Origin: Candidatus Glassbacteria bacterium RIFCSPLOWO2_12_FULL_58_11 | GTDB lineage: Bacteria; Gemmatimonadota; Glassbacteria; GWA2-58-10 | Direction: 5' to 3' | Assembly: GCA_001780825.1 (NCBI GenBank) | Contig: MFIX01000061.1 | Coordinates: 1 to 5,603, forward strand | DNA length: 5,603 bases | Shown here: positions 1 to 5,603 of the stretch, piece by piece | How positions within the stretch are numbered: position 1 is the stretch's first letter | Layout: the number at the start of each line of letters is the position of its first letter | The notes under the pieces: generated by a model | The model's database searches: none | What the model was told of the DNA's origin: nothing | Seen by the model: only the letters and a program-made list of their open reading frames with translations | Program-made: the position numbers and the translations under genes

Positions 1-391
1 GTTTCAGGGCGGGTGCGAAAACCCAGTCCTCGCCGTACATCAGCTTGACTCCCTGCTTCCTGCAAAAATCGACCATCTCGCTGGCCTGCTCGACCGTTAT
101 CGCCAGGGGCTTTTCGCAGATAATCTGTTTCTTATTGGCCGCGGCCTCCATTACCACCTCGTAATGCAGGAAGTTCGGCACGCAGACATCGATCACGTCG
201 ATATCCTTGCGGCGGCAAAGCTCCTTGTAGTCGGTCAGCGTTTCCCGGATGCCCCACTTGCTCGAATACTCTTCCAGGTTGTCAATCGCGGCCACGGCGA
301 CAATCTCGGCTTTCGGGTTCCGGGAGTGCGAGTCGGCGTGGAAATCCGCCGCGAATTTGCTGCCCACCATCCCGATACGGACCTTATCCAT
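1..391 (-). CDS. Gfo/Idh/MocA-family oxidoreductase, N-terminal part (runs off left edge)
   Basis: This is the first 130 codons of a cytoplasmic NAD(P)-dependent sugar or cyclitol dehydrogenase-type protein. The frame is open to the left edge, so the C-terminal substrate-binding domain is not visible; family members usually have about 330-430 residues. The start is the ATG at 389-391, 8 nt after a strong Shine-Dalgarno AAAGGAG. The protein opens with a Rossmann strand and dinucleotide loop, residues 5-18 (RIGMVGSKFAADFH), the family's GxxGxxF/AxxH pattern. Residues 63-77 (DIDVIDVCVPNFLHY) form the typical second half of the Rossmann fold. Residues 92-96 (CEKPL) are the hallmark EKP motif, with Lys94 the usual conserved catalytic or cofactor-contacting lysine. 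There is no signal peptide. The substrate cannot be told from this half. It lies downstream of the lyase-like gene on the same strand, separated by 185 nt, so it may have its own promoter or share a transcript. Confidence 0.93.
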   Translation of the reverse strand, partial: MDKVRIGMVGSKFAADFHADSHSRNPKAEIVAVAAIDNLEEYSSKWGIRETLTDYKELCRRKDIDVIDVCVPNFLHYEVVMEAAANKKQIICEKPLAITVEQASEMVDFCRKQGVKLMYGEDWVFAPALK

Positions 392-399
392 TAAAAAAA

Positions 400-406
400 C
401 TCCTTT
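400..406 (-). promoter_or_regulatory. Shine-Dalgarno site of the oxidoreductase gene
   Basis: On the minus strand this reads AAAGGAG and lies 8 nt before the ATG at 389-391, which fixes the start of the oxidoreductase. Its three A residues also belong to a GGAAA arm of the inverted-repeat cluster at 404-457, so local folding could affect access to it. Confidence 0.85.
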
Positions 407-457
407 CCGGCTGGAAATTCTGGCAACGGGAAAAATTTCCGGCGATCTAATTGGAAA
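404..457. repeat. Cluster of alternating TTTCC/GGAAA inverted repeats
   Basis: On the plus strand there are three overlapping or adjacent symmetric elements: TTTCCGGCTGGAAA at 404-417, a near-perfect 14-nt palindrome (12 of 14 positions symmetric); GGAAAAATTTCC at 429-440; and TTTCC at 436-440 paired with GGAAA at 453-457 across 12 nt. The arms are seen directly. The block sits in the leader just upstream of the oxidoreductase start and touches its ribosome-binding site. It could be a tandem operator for a dimeric repressor or a small RNA hairpin at the translation start. Either role is inference; short A/T-rich arms can arise by chance. Confidence 0.45.
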
Positions 458-470
458 TCTTGCCCGGATA

Positions 471-541
471 AATATATTGACTGGATTGAATTGCGAAAAA
501 CCCTGCGAAGTGACAGACATTCAACAGGTTATCAATATAAT
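471..541. repeat. Nested imperfect inverted repeat in the spacer
   Basis: The outer arms are AATATATTGA at 471-480 and TCAATATAAT at 532-541, complementary at 9 of 10 positions. Nested inside are TTGAAT at 486-491 and ATTCAA at 519-524 (6 of 6), with a possible CTG/CAG pairing at 481-483 and 525-527 between them. The apical loop would be about 27 nt. The arms are mostly A/T, so the stem would be weak. A role as a leader structure is possible but not shown by the sequence alone. Confidence 0.35.
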
Positions 542-550
542 CAAGATCGG

Positions 551-574
551 CGGATTATGCCACGATTTAATCCG
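551..574 (-). terminator. Hairpin just after the lyase-like gene, weak terminator candidate
   Basis: CGGATTA at 551-557 and TAATCCG at 568-574 form a perfect 7-bp stem with a 10-nt loop, starting 2 nt past the TGA stop of the lyase-like gene. In the minus-strand transcript no run of U follows the stem, so it is not a canonical intrinsic terminator. It may instead protect the 3' end, or mean little. Confidence 0.3.
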
Positions 575-576
575 TC

Positions 577-3225
577 TCACTCAGGCAGAGAGCCGTTCTG
601 GAGGTACGAAGTGTATTCGTGGCCGCCGCCGGTCAACATCGTGTTAGCCTTGGAGTCCGTATATATCGGGCCGGGCCCCGGGTACTGCCTCCGCATGCAG
701 GCGAAAGCATCCACGGCGGCCTTGAGGCAGCGCCGCTTCAACGCCGGGTCGGCGGAATAGCGGTAGCCGTACATAACAATATCGCTCAGGCGGTATGTCC
801 AGGGGCCGTATCCCCGCTTCCCTCCGCCACGGGCCGGGGACCACTCGGAGAAAAAGCCGATCTCCGGCCCGGCGGCCAGAAATGCAGCCATGAAATCCGC
901 GTACTTTATCACGTAATCGCGGCCAGGCCGGTAAGGTTTCCCGTCTTTTTCTTCCGCCGTGCGTGTAAACCGCGCCGCGGCGTCAATACAGATCGCGGCG
1001 GACCAGAAACCGGAGACCGCTTTGTCCGGGTTGGCCTGCCGGCCCTGCTCCGAGGTGTACCACTGGCTGTCCGGGTGGGTGGTCAAAAGGATCTTCTCGG
1101 CCGCCAGGCGATATTTATCATCCCAGGTATTGAGCCAGGCATCGGTAAGGATCTGCAGGTTGTTGCCGGCATCCCGGTTGGTCTGCTCGATCTGGGGGAA
1201 CCTGTTTTCGGTGATTTTCCAGTACACCAGGTCGCGGATTTCATTGGCCGATTCGAGGACCCGCCGGTCCCCGGTCAGGTAGTAGTAAGCCAGCATCCCC
1301 CGGTTGTCGAAATGGCCGGACTCGGGGTTCGAGCCCTGGCCCCAGGGCCAGCGCAGCGATCCGGACCAGGCGAGTCGCGGACCGCCACGGTGGCCGGCCA
1401 GGGCAGCCTCCACGCCGTGCTGGGTGTGGGTGAACTTGCCGCCGCTGTAAACTCCGCCCTGGTTGGCCGAATCTTTGGCGTGATAGAGGTCGATGTCGCT
1501 TTGATGGAGATTGGCCGCAGCAGCCATTTCCCACCATTTGAAACTGGTCCGTGGGTCGCCATCCACGGTGCGCAGGGACTGGAACAGCATCCCGTAGCCA
1601 TAATCGTACTCATTGTTGTAGTGGCTCAAAACGATGCGGCCGGTGTTGGGTCCCGCGGTCTGGTCGATCTCGTTCTTGGCCCAGGTGTCGCCGAAATTGC
1701 GCCAGCCATACTCATCGATAGTTTCGATGTCCCGGATCAGGTTGTTGTCCGGGTTGTTCAGGGCGCCGCTCATCAGGTTCTCATAGGTCGGAAAACGCTG
1801 CGGGTCAAAGGTGGCGGCATCGTCGAAAAAGCCGCCGGCCAGGTACCAGGCCGCAGGCGCGCGGACATAGAGCGGGTGCTGGAACGCTCCCAGGGCGGTG
1901 GCGATCCGGTTCTCGGCCGGAGAGCTGCCCTGGGGGCCGGTATGAAAAAGGAAAGCCACCTCGTGGGTCTTGATCTCGCCGCCCTCCAGCTCGTGCCGGT
2001 CCGGGAACTCCTCGGGCCAGAGTGCCACCCGCACGGTCCCGTCGGGGTCCGCCGAAAGGCATTTAGGGAAATTCTGCCAGAAATGCCGCACGGCGACAGC
2101 CAACCCGTACTTCCGGTCGCAGACCTGCAGCCAGGCCTTTGGCCGGTCGCGCTCTGCCGCGACAGTGCCGTCGAGAAAGAAGCGAGCTCCGCGGAAAGTG
2201 AGCGGGATAATTCCCAGGTGGTTCATGTGATTGCGGCTGAACCAGTTCTCGCCCCCAGAGGATTCCTGGTACACGCCGCCGCGGCTGGTCAGTACCAACC
2301 GGTCGAGGATCTCCGCGGCGCTGTCGCCCACGGAAAGCTGGACCGGCCCCTCGAAAGCCAGCCGGGTCTCCAGCGAAAGGTCCTCGAAATAGAAGCTCCC
2401 CGGACGGCCCAGCACCCAGTGACTCCGGTCGCCGTCCTCATCTTTAAGCGGCAGGGTAGAGTTGTGATTTTCGAGGCTGAAAAAGACCCGCACCAGCCCG
2501 CTGCCGGCGTAGAAATGCAGCCGCGCCGTGTAATCGATCCAGGGCTCGCCGCGCTGGAAAGATTCGTATTCGTACAGCGAGCCTTTTACCGCGACAGTCG
2601 CCCGCAAGGGTCCCGCCGCCTCGACTTCGAAGCTTCTGGCCGATCCCCAGCGGCTCGAAAGCTCCCTCCCCAAGGCATCCAGAGCCCGGACCCCGGGAGA
2701 GTTATTCCGGGAGGTTACCCGCTCGTCTTCGGTAAAAGCTCCATCCCGGTTGTGGTCCAGGTACACCGCGCTGAACAGATCGAAATAGCGGCGCTCCAGG
2801 CGGCAGCGCAGCAGGCCGGTCTCGACAGTCACTCCCAGGGAATCCTCTGATACATTGAGGACCGGGAGGTCGGCCGGTCGGGCCCCGTTGTCGCGCAAGC
2901 GGTAAACCGCGCTGCCCCCGGCCGGGCAGTCGGCGCTGAAATCGATCAGGACCCAGCGTACCGAGCCGTCGGGCCAGACCGCGGTGGTCTCGAACTGGGA
3001 GAGCACCGGCCGGCCCGCGGGATCGAGCACCGCCAGCCGTTCCGGATCGGGCACCGCTCCGCGCGGTAGGGGCACGCCGAGAGTCGCCACCTCGGAACGG
3101 CGCGCATAGCCGCCGTACTCTCTGGCGGTCAGCGGCAGATCGAGAGCGGCGCCGGCGGAACCGGAAGATAAAGCCGGCAGTGATACAAACAGCAAAAGTA
3201 TGAATATCCAGGCTCGAGGACTCAT
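577..3225 (-). CDS. Secreted PcRGLX/YetA-like protein (exo-rhamnogalacturonan lyase family, PL26-related)
   Basis: This is a complete 882-residue protein, close to the roughly 850-900 residues usual for the family. Residues 1-26 are a Sec signal peptide: Arg4, a hydrophobic stretch from about residue 5 to 17, and an AGA cleavage site near residue 26, with no lipobox. Residues about 28-115 match the N-terminal RIFT-barrel region (GVPLPRGAV, then VWPDGSVRWVLIDF). Residues about 120-445 match the central beta-sandwich (HWVLGRPGSFYFEDLSL at 269-285). Residues about 455-880 match the C-terminal alpha/alpha toroid (HYNNEYDYGYGMLFQSLRT at 535-553, LAYYYLTGDRR at 645-655). The characterised member, Penicillium PcRGLX, is a lyase that removes units from rhamnogalacturonan I; B. 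subtilis YetA is a relative. Family membership comes from recalled motif patterns; the exact substrate is inferred, and I do not assign catalytic residues. Residues 157-168 form an EF-hand-like loop. The ATG has GGGAG 8 nt upstream. Alternative: a toroid-fold glycoside lyase or hydrolase with another substrate. Confidence 0.8.
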   Translation of the reverse strand: MSPRAWIFILLLFVSLPALSSGSAGAALDLPLTAREYGGYARRSEVATLGVPLPRGAVPDPERLAVLDPAGRPVLSQFETTAVWPDGSVRWVLIDFSADCPAGGSAVYRLRDNGARPADLPVLNVSEDSLGVTVETGLLRCRLERRYFDLFSAVYLDHNRDGAFTEDERVTSRNNSPGVRALDALGRELSSRWGSARSFEVEAAGPLRATVAVKGSLYEYESFQRGEPWIDYTARLHFYAGSGLVRVFFSLENHNSTLPLKDEDGDRSHWVLGRPGSFYFEDLSLETRLAFEGPVQLSVGDSAAEILDRLVLTSRGGVYQESSGGENWFSRNHMNHLGIIPLTFRGARFFLDGTVAAERDRPKAWLQVCDRKYGLAVAVRHFWQNFPKCLSADPDGTVRVALWPEEFPDRHELEGGEIKTHEVAFLFHTGPQGSSPAENRIATALGAFQHPLYVRAPAAWYLAGGFFDDAATFDPQRFPTYENLMSGALNNPDNNLIRDIETIDEYGWRNFGDTWAKNEIDQTAGPNTGRIVLSHYNNEYDYGYGMLFQSLRTVDGDPRTSFKWWEMAAAANLHQSDIDLYHAKDSANQGGVYSGGKFTHTQHGVEAALAGHRGGPRLAWSGSLRWPWGQGSNPESGHFDNRGMLAYYYLTGDRRVLESANEIRDLVYWKITENRFPQIEQTNRDAGNNLQILTDAWLNTWDDKYRLAAEKILLTTHPDSQWYTSEQGRQANPDKAVSGFWSAAICIDAAARFTRTAEEKDGKPYRPGRDYVIKYADFMAAFLAAGPEIGFFSEWSPARGGGKRGYGPWTYRLSDIVMYGYRYSADPALKRRCLKAAVDAFACMRRQYPGPGPIYTDSKANTMLTGGGHEYTSYLQNGSLPE
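2722..2757 (-). other. EF-hand-like calcium-binding loop within the lyase-like protein
   Basis: Residues 157-168 read DHNRDGAFTEDE. This has the EF-hand loop pattern: Asp at loop position 1, Asn at 3, Asp at 5, Gly at 6, a hydrophobic residue at 8, and Glu at 12. The preceding FSAVYLD looks like a beta strand rather than a helix, so it is more like the single loops of secreted calcium-binding enzymes than a true helix-loop-helix pair. Calcium binding is inferred. Confidence 0.6.
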
Positions 3226-3233
3226 CGGTCAGG

Positions 3234-3238
3234 CTCCC
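3234..3238 (-). promoter_or_regulatory. Shine-Dalgarno site of the lyase-like gene
   Basis: The minus strand reads GGGAG here, 8 nt before the ATG at 3223-3225. It supports this start, which also gives a well-formed signal peptide directly at the N-terminus. Confidence 0.75.
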
Positions 3239-3275
3239 TGATATTCTCCCGGGCGTAATCCGGCGCGATAGGCAA

Positions 3276-3281
3276 ATTATA
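3276..3281 (-). promoter_or_regulatory. Candidate -10 box for the lyase-like gene
   Basis: The minus strand reads a perfect TATAAT, about 50 nt before the lyase-like start codon, predicting a leader of roughly 45 nt. The hexamer at a 17-nt spacing upstream is TAAGCC, a poor -35, and there is no TG extension. A promoter here would let the lyase-like gene be expressed apart from the protease. In a GC-rich context a perfect TATAAT in the only short gap is suggestive but not decisive. Confidence 0.35.
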
Positions 3282-3284
3282 CGG

Positions 3285-3304
3285 TAAGCCGGCTGCCCGG
3301 CTTA
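3285..3304 (-). terminator. Hairpin overlapping the protease stop codon
   Basis: TAAGCCGG at 3285-3292 and CCGGCTTA at 3297-3304 form a perfect 8-bp stem with a 4-nt loop. On the minus strand the first three bases of the stem are the TAA stop codon of the protease. The sequence after the stem (CCGTATAATTT) has only a short late T run, so intrinsic termination would be weak. The hairpin may still separate the protease message from the lyase-like gene. Confidence 0.45.
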
Positions 3305-5603
3305 TTCGACTAGGTTCAGCAGCTCCAGCACGGCCCGCTCGAGCTGGCTGTCCCGGCCCGAGCCTTCCTCGCCGGGCGGCTCATCGACGATAATATCCGG
3401 GACGCAGCCCTCACGCTCCATGTCGATCCCGCTGCCCTCGACAAACCAGCCGCGAAAAGGCACCCGGAAAACCGAGCCGTCGATCAGCGCCGTCGCTCCG
3501 GTGGAGATTACCGCGCCGTTCGTGGTCTGTCCGATCAGCGGGCCGAGGCCGAGAGTCTTGAAGGCGTGGGAAAAAATCTCGGCGTTGCTGAATGAAAGCT
3601 CGTTGCAGAGCGCGGCCACCGGCTTGACCCAACTGTATAGCGGAAGACGGTCCTGGGGATAGCCGCTGATTTCGGCCCCGCGCGGAATAGTATAGGCATG
3701 GCGCTTGACAGTCAGGACCGCCAGCAGGTAATCGGTGATCCAGCCGCCCGGATTATTGCGCACATCGACCAGCAGGCCCTCCTTGCCGTGGCCTTCGCTG
3801 TAGAGATCGCGCTCGAAGTTTTCGAAGCTGTCCCAGCCCATGGCCCGGATATGGATGTAGCCGAGTCGGCCGCCGCTCAGTGAATCCACCAGGGCCCGGC
3901 GCAGCTCTACCCAGTCCTCATAGATCAGGTTGCTCTCCGCTGCCGTGTCCACCGGCCGGAGGAGCACCTCGCGCAGCGCCTTGCCGTCCCGTGCCCGCAC
4001 CTGGAGCAGGACCGGCTTGCCGGCCAGGTCGTAGAGCAGGCGGTAGAGGTTGTCGCCGGGGCTGACCGCACGGCCTTCGACCGAGACAATCACCTCGCCG
4101 GGGGAGAGCCGGCTTTCGGGACGGTCCGCGGGGCCGCGGCGAAAAACGTAAGCGATCCGGAAGCCCTCGCCGGAGTAATTTTCATCCAGGCGCACTCCTA
4201 GAGCGCCGATCGGCACGGCCGGCGTTCCATCGCCCGGCGGCGAGATCCCCAGGTGCGAGGCATTGAGCTCGCCGGTCATCAGGCGCACCAGGTCATCGAA
4301 ATCCCCGCGGTCCGGGATGTTCGCGGCCACCGCCGGAAGATATTTTTCTCGGATTGCCGCCCAGTCCGCGCTGTGGAAACGCGGATCGTAGAAATAAGAG
4401 TTAAGGGTCCGCCAGGCCTCCTGGAAGACCTCGAGTCTTTCCCGGGACAGGTCGATCTCCAGCCGCGCCGACAGGGGCAGAAGTTCGGCCTTTTTCCCGG
4501 CAAGCGTTATTTTGGAGGGCTTGCCTCCCTGGCGCAGGTAGTAGATCGTCTTGCCGTCGGCGGAATAGCTGATACCTGTCGGAGACTGTGCGCCGGTGGT
4601 CAGGCGCTCCAGGTCCTTACCTTCCCAGGAGATCGAGTAGAGGTCATTCTCTCCCTCCGTTTCCGCGGAAAAGGCGAACGTGCGGCCATCCGGGGAAATA
4701 GCCGGGGAGCCTTCAGCGCCGGGGAGAGAGGTCACCCGGTGAAGGCGCTTGTGCAAGCCCTCGAAATCGACCCGGACCTCAGGGACCACGGGTTTTTTAT
4801 TTTTGTCTTTATCTTTTTCCGCTTCCTGGGCCAGCCAGCGACGCTGGTCCCGGCTCAGCTCCTCATCCTCCCGGCGCAGGAACACGAAGTAGATGTCCGA
4901 GTTGTTTTCCCCGCTGCGGCGGCTTAAGAAGGCCAGCTTGCGTCCATCCGCGCTCCAGACCGGGTGGGAGTCCAGGTCCGGGTGGCGGCTGGCATTTACC
5001 GGAGCGGCGGAACCATCCACGGGCACGATCCAGACATCCTCGTTGAACTCGATATCGTTGCGGCTGAAAGCGAGCCAGCGGCTGTCCGGGGACCAGGCAA
5101 GGCGCGGCTCATCCCAGCCGGCGAGCAATAACCGCTGGTTGCCGCCCTCGGCGTCCATTAGCATTATGTCCCCGGTCCCGCGAATGTAGGCGATCAGCTT
5201 CCCGTCCGGCGAGGGCAGGGGGCCGTGCTCCTCCTGTGGACTATCAGTCAGGCGGGTAAATTTGAGCTTTGCGGCGCGGAACAGTTGCCGGTTCGCGGAA
5301 TCGGCGCTGGCCACCCGATAGATGTCGCCGTTGCCGGCGCTGTCCCCGGTGAACACCAGGCTCAGCGAGTCCGGCAGCCAGCGCGGGGCGCTCTCGCGGG
5401 TGGGAGTCCGGGTGATCCGGCGGGTGACCCCCTCCTTGTCGTTCTCGACTGCGAACAGCTCGCCGCGGACAGTCAGCGCAGCCTGTTTTTCATCCGGAGA
5501 GAGCGCGAAACTCTCCGCCCCGGCCGTAAAGGTTTTCCATTCCAGCGGATTCTCCCGGGAATCGGCGGGCAGGCTGACCTCCAGCCTGCGGGGCTCTTCC
5601 GGG
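3302..5603 (-). CDS. Tricorn-type S41 family serine protease, C-terminal 766 residues (runs off right edge)
   Basis: The frame is open from the right edge to the TAA at 3302-3304. Full-length bacterial tricorn homologues have about 1,050-1,100 residues, so roughly 300 N-terminal residues are outside. From 5603 to about 4470 there are beta-propeller repeats with PD40-type motifs such as SPDGKLIAY, SPDSRWLAF, SADGRKLAF and SPDGRTFAF. A lysine/aspartate-rich linker lies at about 4840-4785. A helical C1 domain follows (about 4460-4230), then a PDZ-like domain (about 4210-3965, GALGVRLDENYSGEGFRI, SPGEVIVSVEGRAV), then the C2 catalytic core. By comparison with Thermoplasma tricorn, the active-site tetrad is complete: Ser at 4256-4258 and His at 4253-4255 (ELNASHLG), nucleophile Ser at 3587-3589 (NELSFSNAEIF), and Glu at 3416-3418 (GIDMEREG). 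The enzyme should cleave peptides or proteins. Location is uncertain because the N-terminus is missing, though many bacterial homologues are secreted. An internal GTG at 5354-5356 is not the start. Confidence 0.93.
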   Translation of the reverse strand, partial: PEEPRRLEVSLPADSRENPLEWKTFTAGAESFALSPDEKQAALTVRGELFAVENDKEGVTRRITRTPTRESAPRWLPDSLSLVFTGDSAGNGDIYRVASADSANRQLFRAAKLKFTRLTDSPQEEHGPLPSPDGKLIAYIRGTGDIMLMDAEGGNQRLLLAGWDEPRLAWSPDSRWLAFSRNDIEFNEDVWIVPVDGSAAPVNASRHPDLDSHPVWSADGRKLAFLSRRSGENNSDIYFVFLRREDEELSRDQRRWLAQEAEKDKDKNKKPVVPEVRVDFEGLHKRLHRVTSLPGAEGSPAISPDGRTFAFSAETEGENDLYSISWEGKDLERLTTGAQSPTGISYSADGKTIYYLRQGGKPSKITLAGKKAELLPLSARLEIDLSRERLEVFQEAWRTLNSYFYDPRFHSADWAAIREKYLPAVAANIPDRGDFDDLVRLMTGELNASHLGISPPGDGTPAVPIGALGVRLDENYSGEGFRIAYVFRRGPADRPESRLSPGEVIVSVEGRAVSPGDNLYRLLYDLAGKPVLLQVRARDGKALREVLLRPVDTAAESNLIYEDWVELRRALVDSLSGGRLGYIHIRAMGWDSFENFERDLYSEGHGKEGLLVDVRNNPGGWITDYLLAVLTVKRHAYTIPRGAEISGYPQDRLPLYSWVKPVAALCNELSFSNAEIFSHAFKTLGLGPLIGQTTNGAVISTGATALIDGSVFRVPFRGWFVEGSGIDMEREGCVPDIIVDEPPGEEGSGRDSQLERAVLELLNLVE

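Larger units (their letters stand above)
392..576. other. AT-richer intergenic spacer between lyase-like gene and oxidoreductase
   Basis: This 185-nt gap is clearly richer in A and T than the flanking genes and holds no plausible small gene. In transcription order (minus strand) it contains a 7-bp hairpin just after the lyase stop, a nested inverted repeat, the TTTCC/GGAAA cluster, and the ribosome-binding site. Minus-strand TATATT boxes occur at 471-476 and 534-539, but neither has a convincing -35 element at normal spacing. The length and composition suggest a promoter or leader for the oxidoreductase rather than a tight operon junction. Confidence 0.6.

Noticed and set aside
492..509. Direct repeat TGCGAA at 492-497 and 504-509.
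   Set aside because: Two 6-nt copies 12 nt apart are too short to separate from chance, and no third copy follows.
536..541. A plus-strand TATAAT in the spacer.
   Set aside because: The nearest -35-like hexamer, GTGACA at 510-515, is 20 nt away, and the plus strand has no gene downstream to serve. The box is also part of the AT-rich inverted-repeat arm.
249..760. Plus-strand open frames crossing the oxidoreductase start and the spacer.
   Set aside because: They overlap two well-supported minus-strand genes, lack a good ribosome-binding site and have no recognisable motif.
619..2850. A 743-codon open frame on the plus strand opposite the lyase-like gene.
   Set aside because: It lies in exact codon register with the minus-strand gene, where stops arise only opposite TTA, CTA or TCA codons. 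These are rare in this GC-rich gene. The translation shows no family motifs and the opposite strand encodes a clear protein.
4253..4927. A 224-codon open frame on the plus strand opposite the protease gene.
   Set aside because: It is also in antisense codon register with the protease and is explained the same way. Its translation resembles no protein family.
5354..5356. An internal GTG that could be read as the protease start.
   Set aside because: The frame stays open for 82 more codons to the right edge, and those codons encode further propeller sequence (for example FALSPDEKQAALTVRGELFAV), so the true start lies outside.

Overview
The window carries three protein-coding genes, all on the minus strand, and no RNA gene, mobile element or CRISPR array that I can see. 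In transcription order (right to left) they are: a tricorn-type S41 protease whose N-terminus lies beyond the right edge; a complete secreted protein of the PcRGLX/YetA family (exo-rhamnogalacturonan lyase-like, PL26-related); and the first 130 codons of a Gfo/Idh/MocA-family NAD(P)-dependent oxidoreductase that runs off the left edge.

The DNA is GC-rich inside the genes. Leucine codons TTA and CTA and serine codon TCA are almost absent, which is why very long antisense reading frames appear opposite the genes. The Shine-Dalgarno sequences are good and the gene starts are normal bacterial ones. A tricorn homologue, a large secreted lyase-like protein and a Gfo/Idh/MocA oxidoreductase side by side suit a GC-rich, polymer-degrading environmental bacterium, for example one from the Planctomycetota, Acidobacteriota, Latescibacterota or a related uncultured group. 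Nothing here fixes the phylum.

Layout: 1-391 is the oxidoreductase start. Positions 392-576 form an AT-richer spacer with a nested inverted repeat and a cluster of alternating TTTCC/GGAAA motifs that touches the oxidoreductase ribosome-binding site. Positions 577-3225 hold the PcRGLX/YetA-like gene. Positions 3226-3301 are a short spacer with a hairpin over the protease stop codon and a perfect TATAAT box. Positions 3302-5603 hold the protease.

The lyase-like protein has a signal peptide and should work outside the cytoplasm on a pectin-type or related acidic polysaccharide. The oxidoreductase downstream is cytoplasmic and could process a released sugar; that link is inferred from position only. 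The protease looks catalytically complete and probably acts in general peptide turnover rather than in the sugar pathway. I found no convincing new multi-gene system. The best leads are an EF-hand-like calcium loop in the lyase-like protein and possible structured or operator DNA in the 392-576 spacer.
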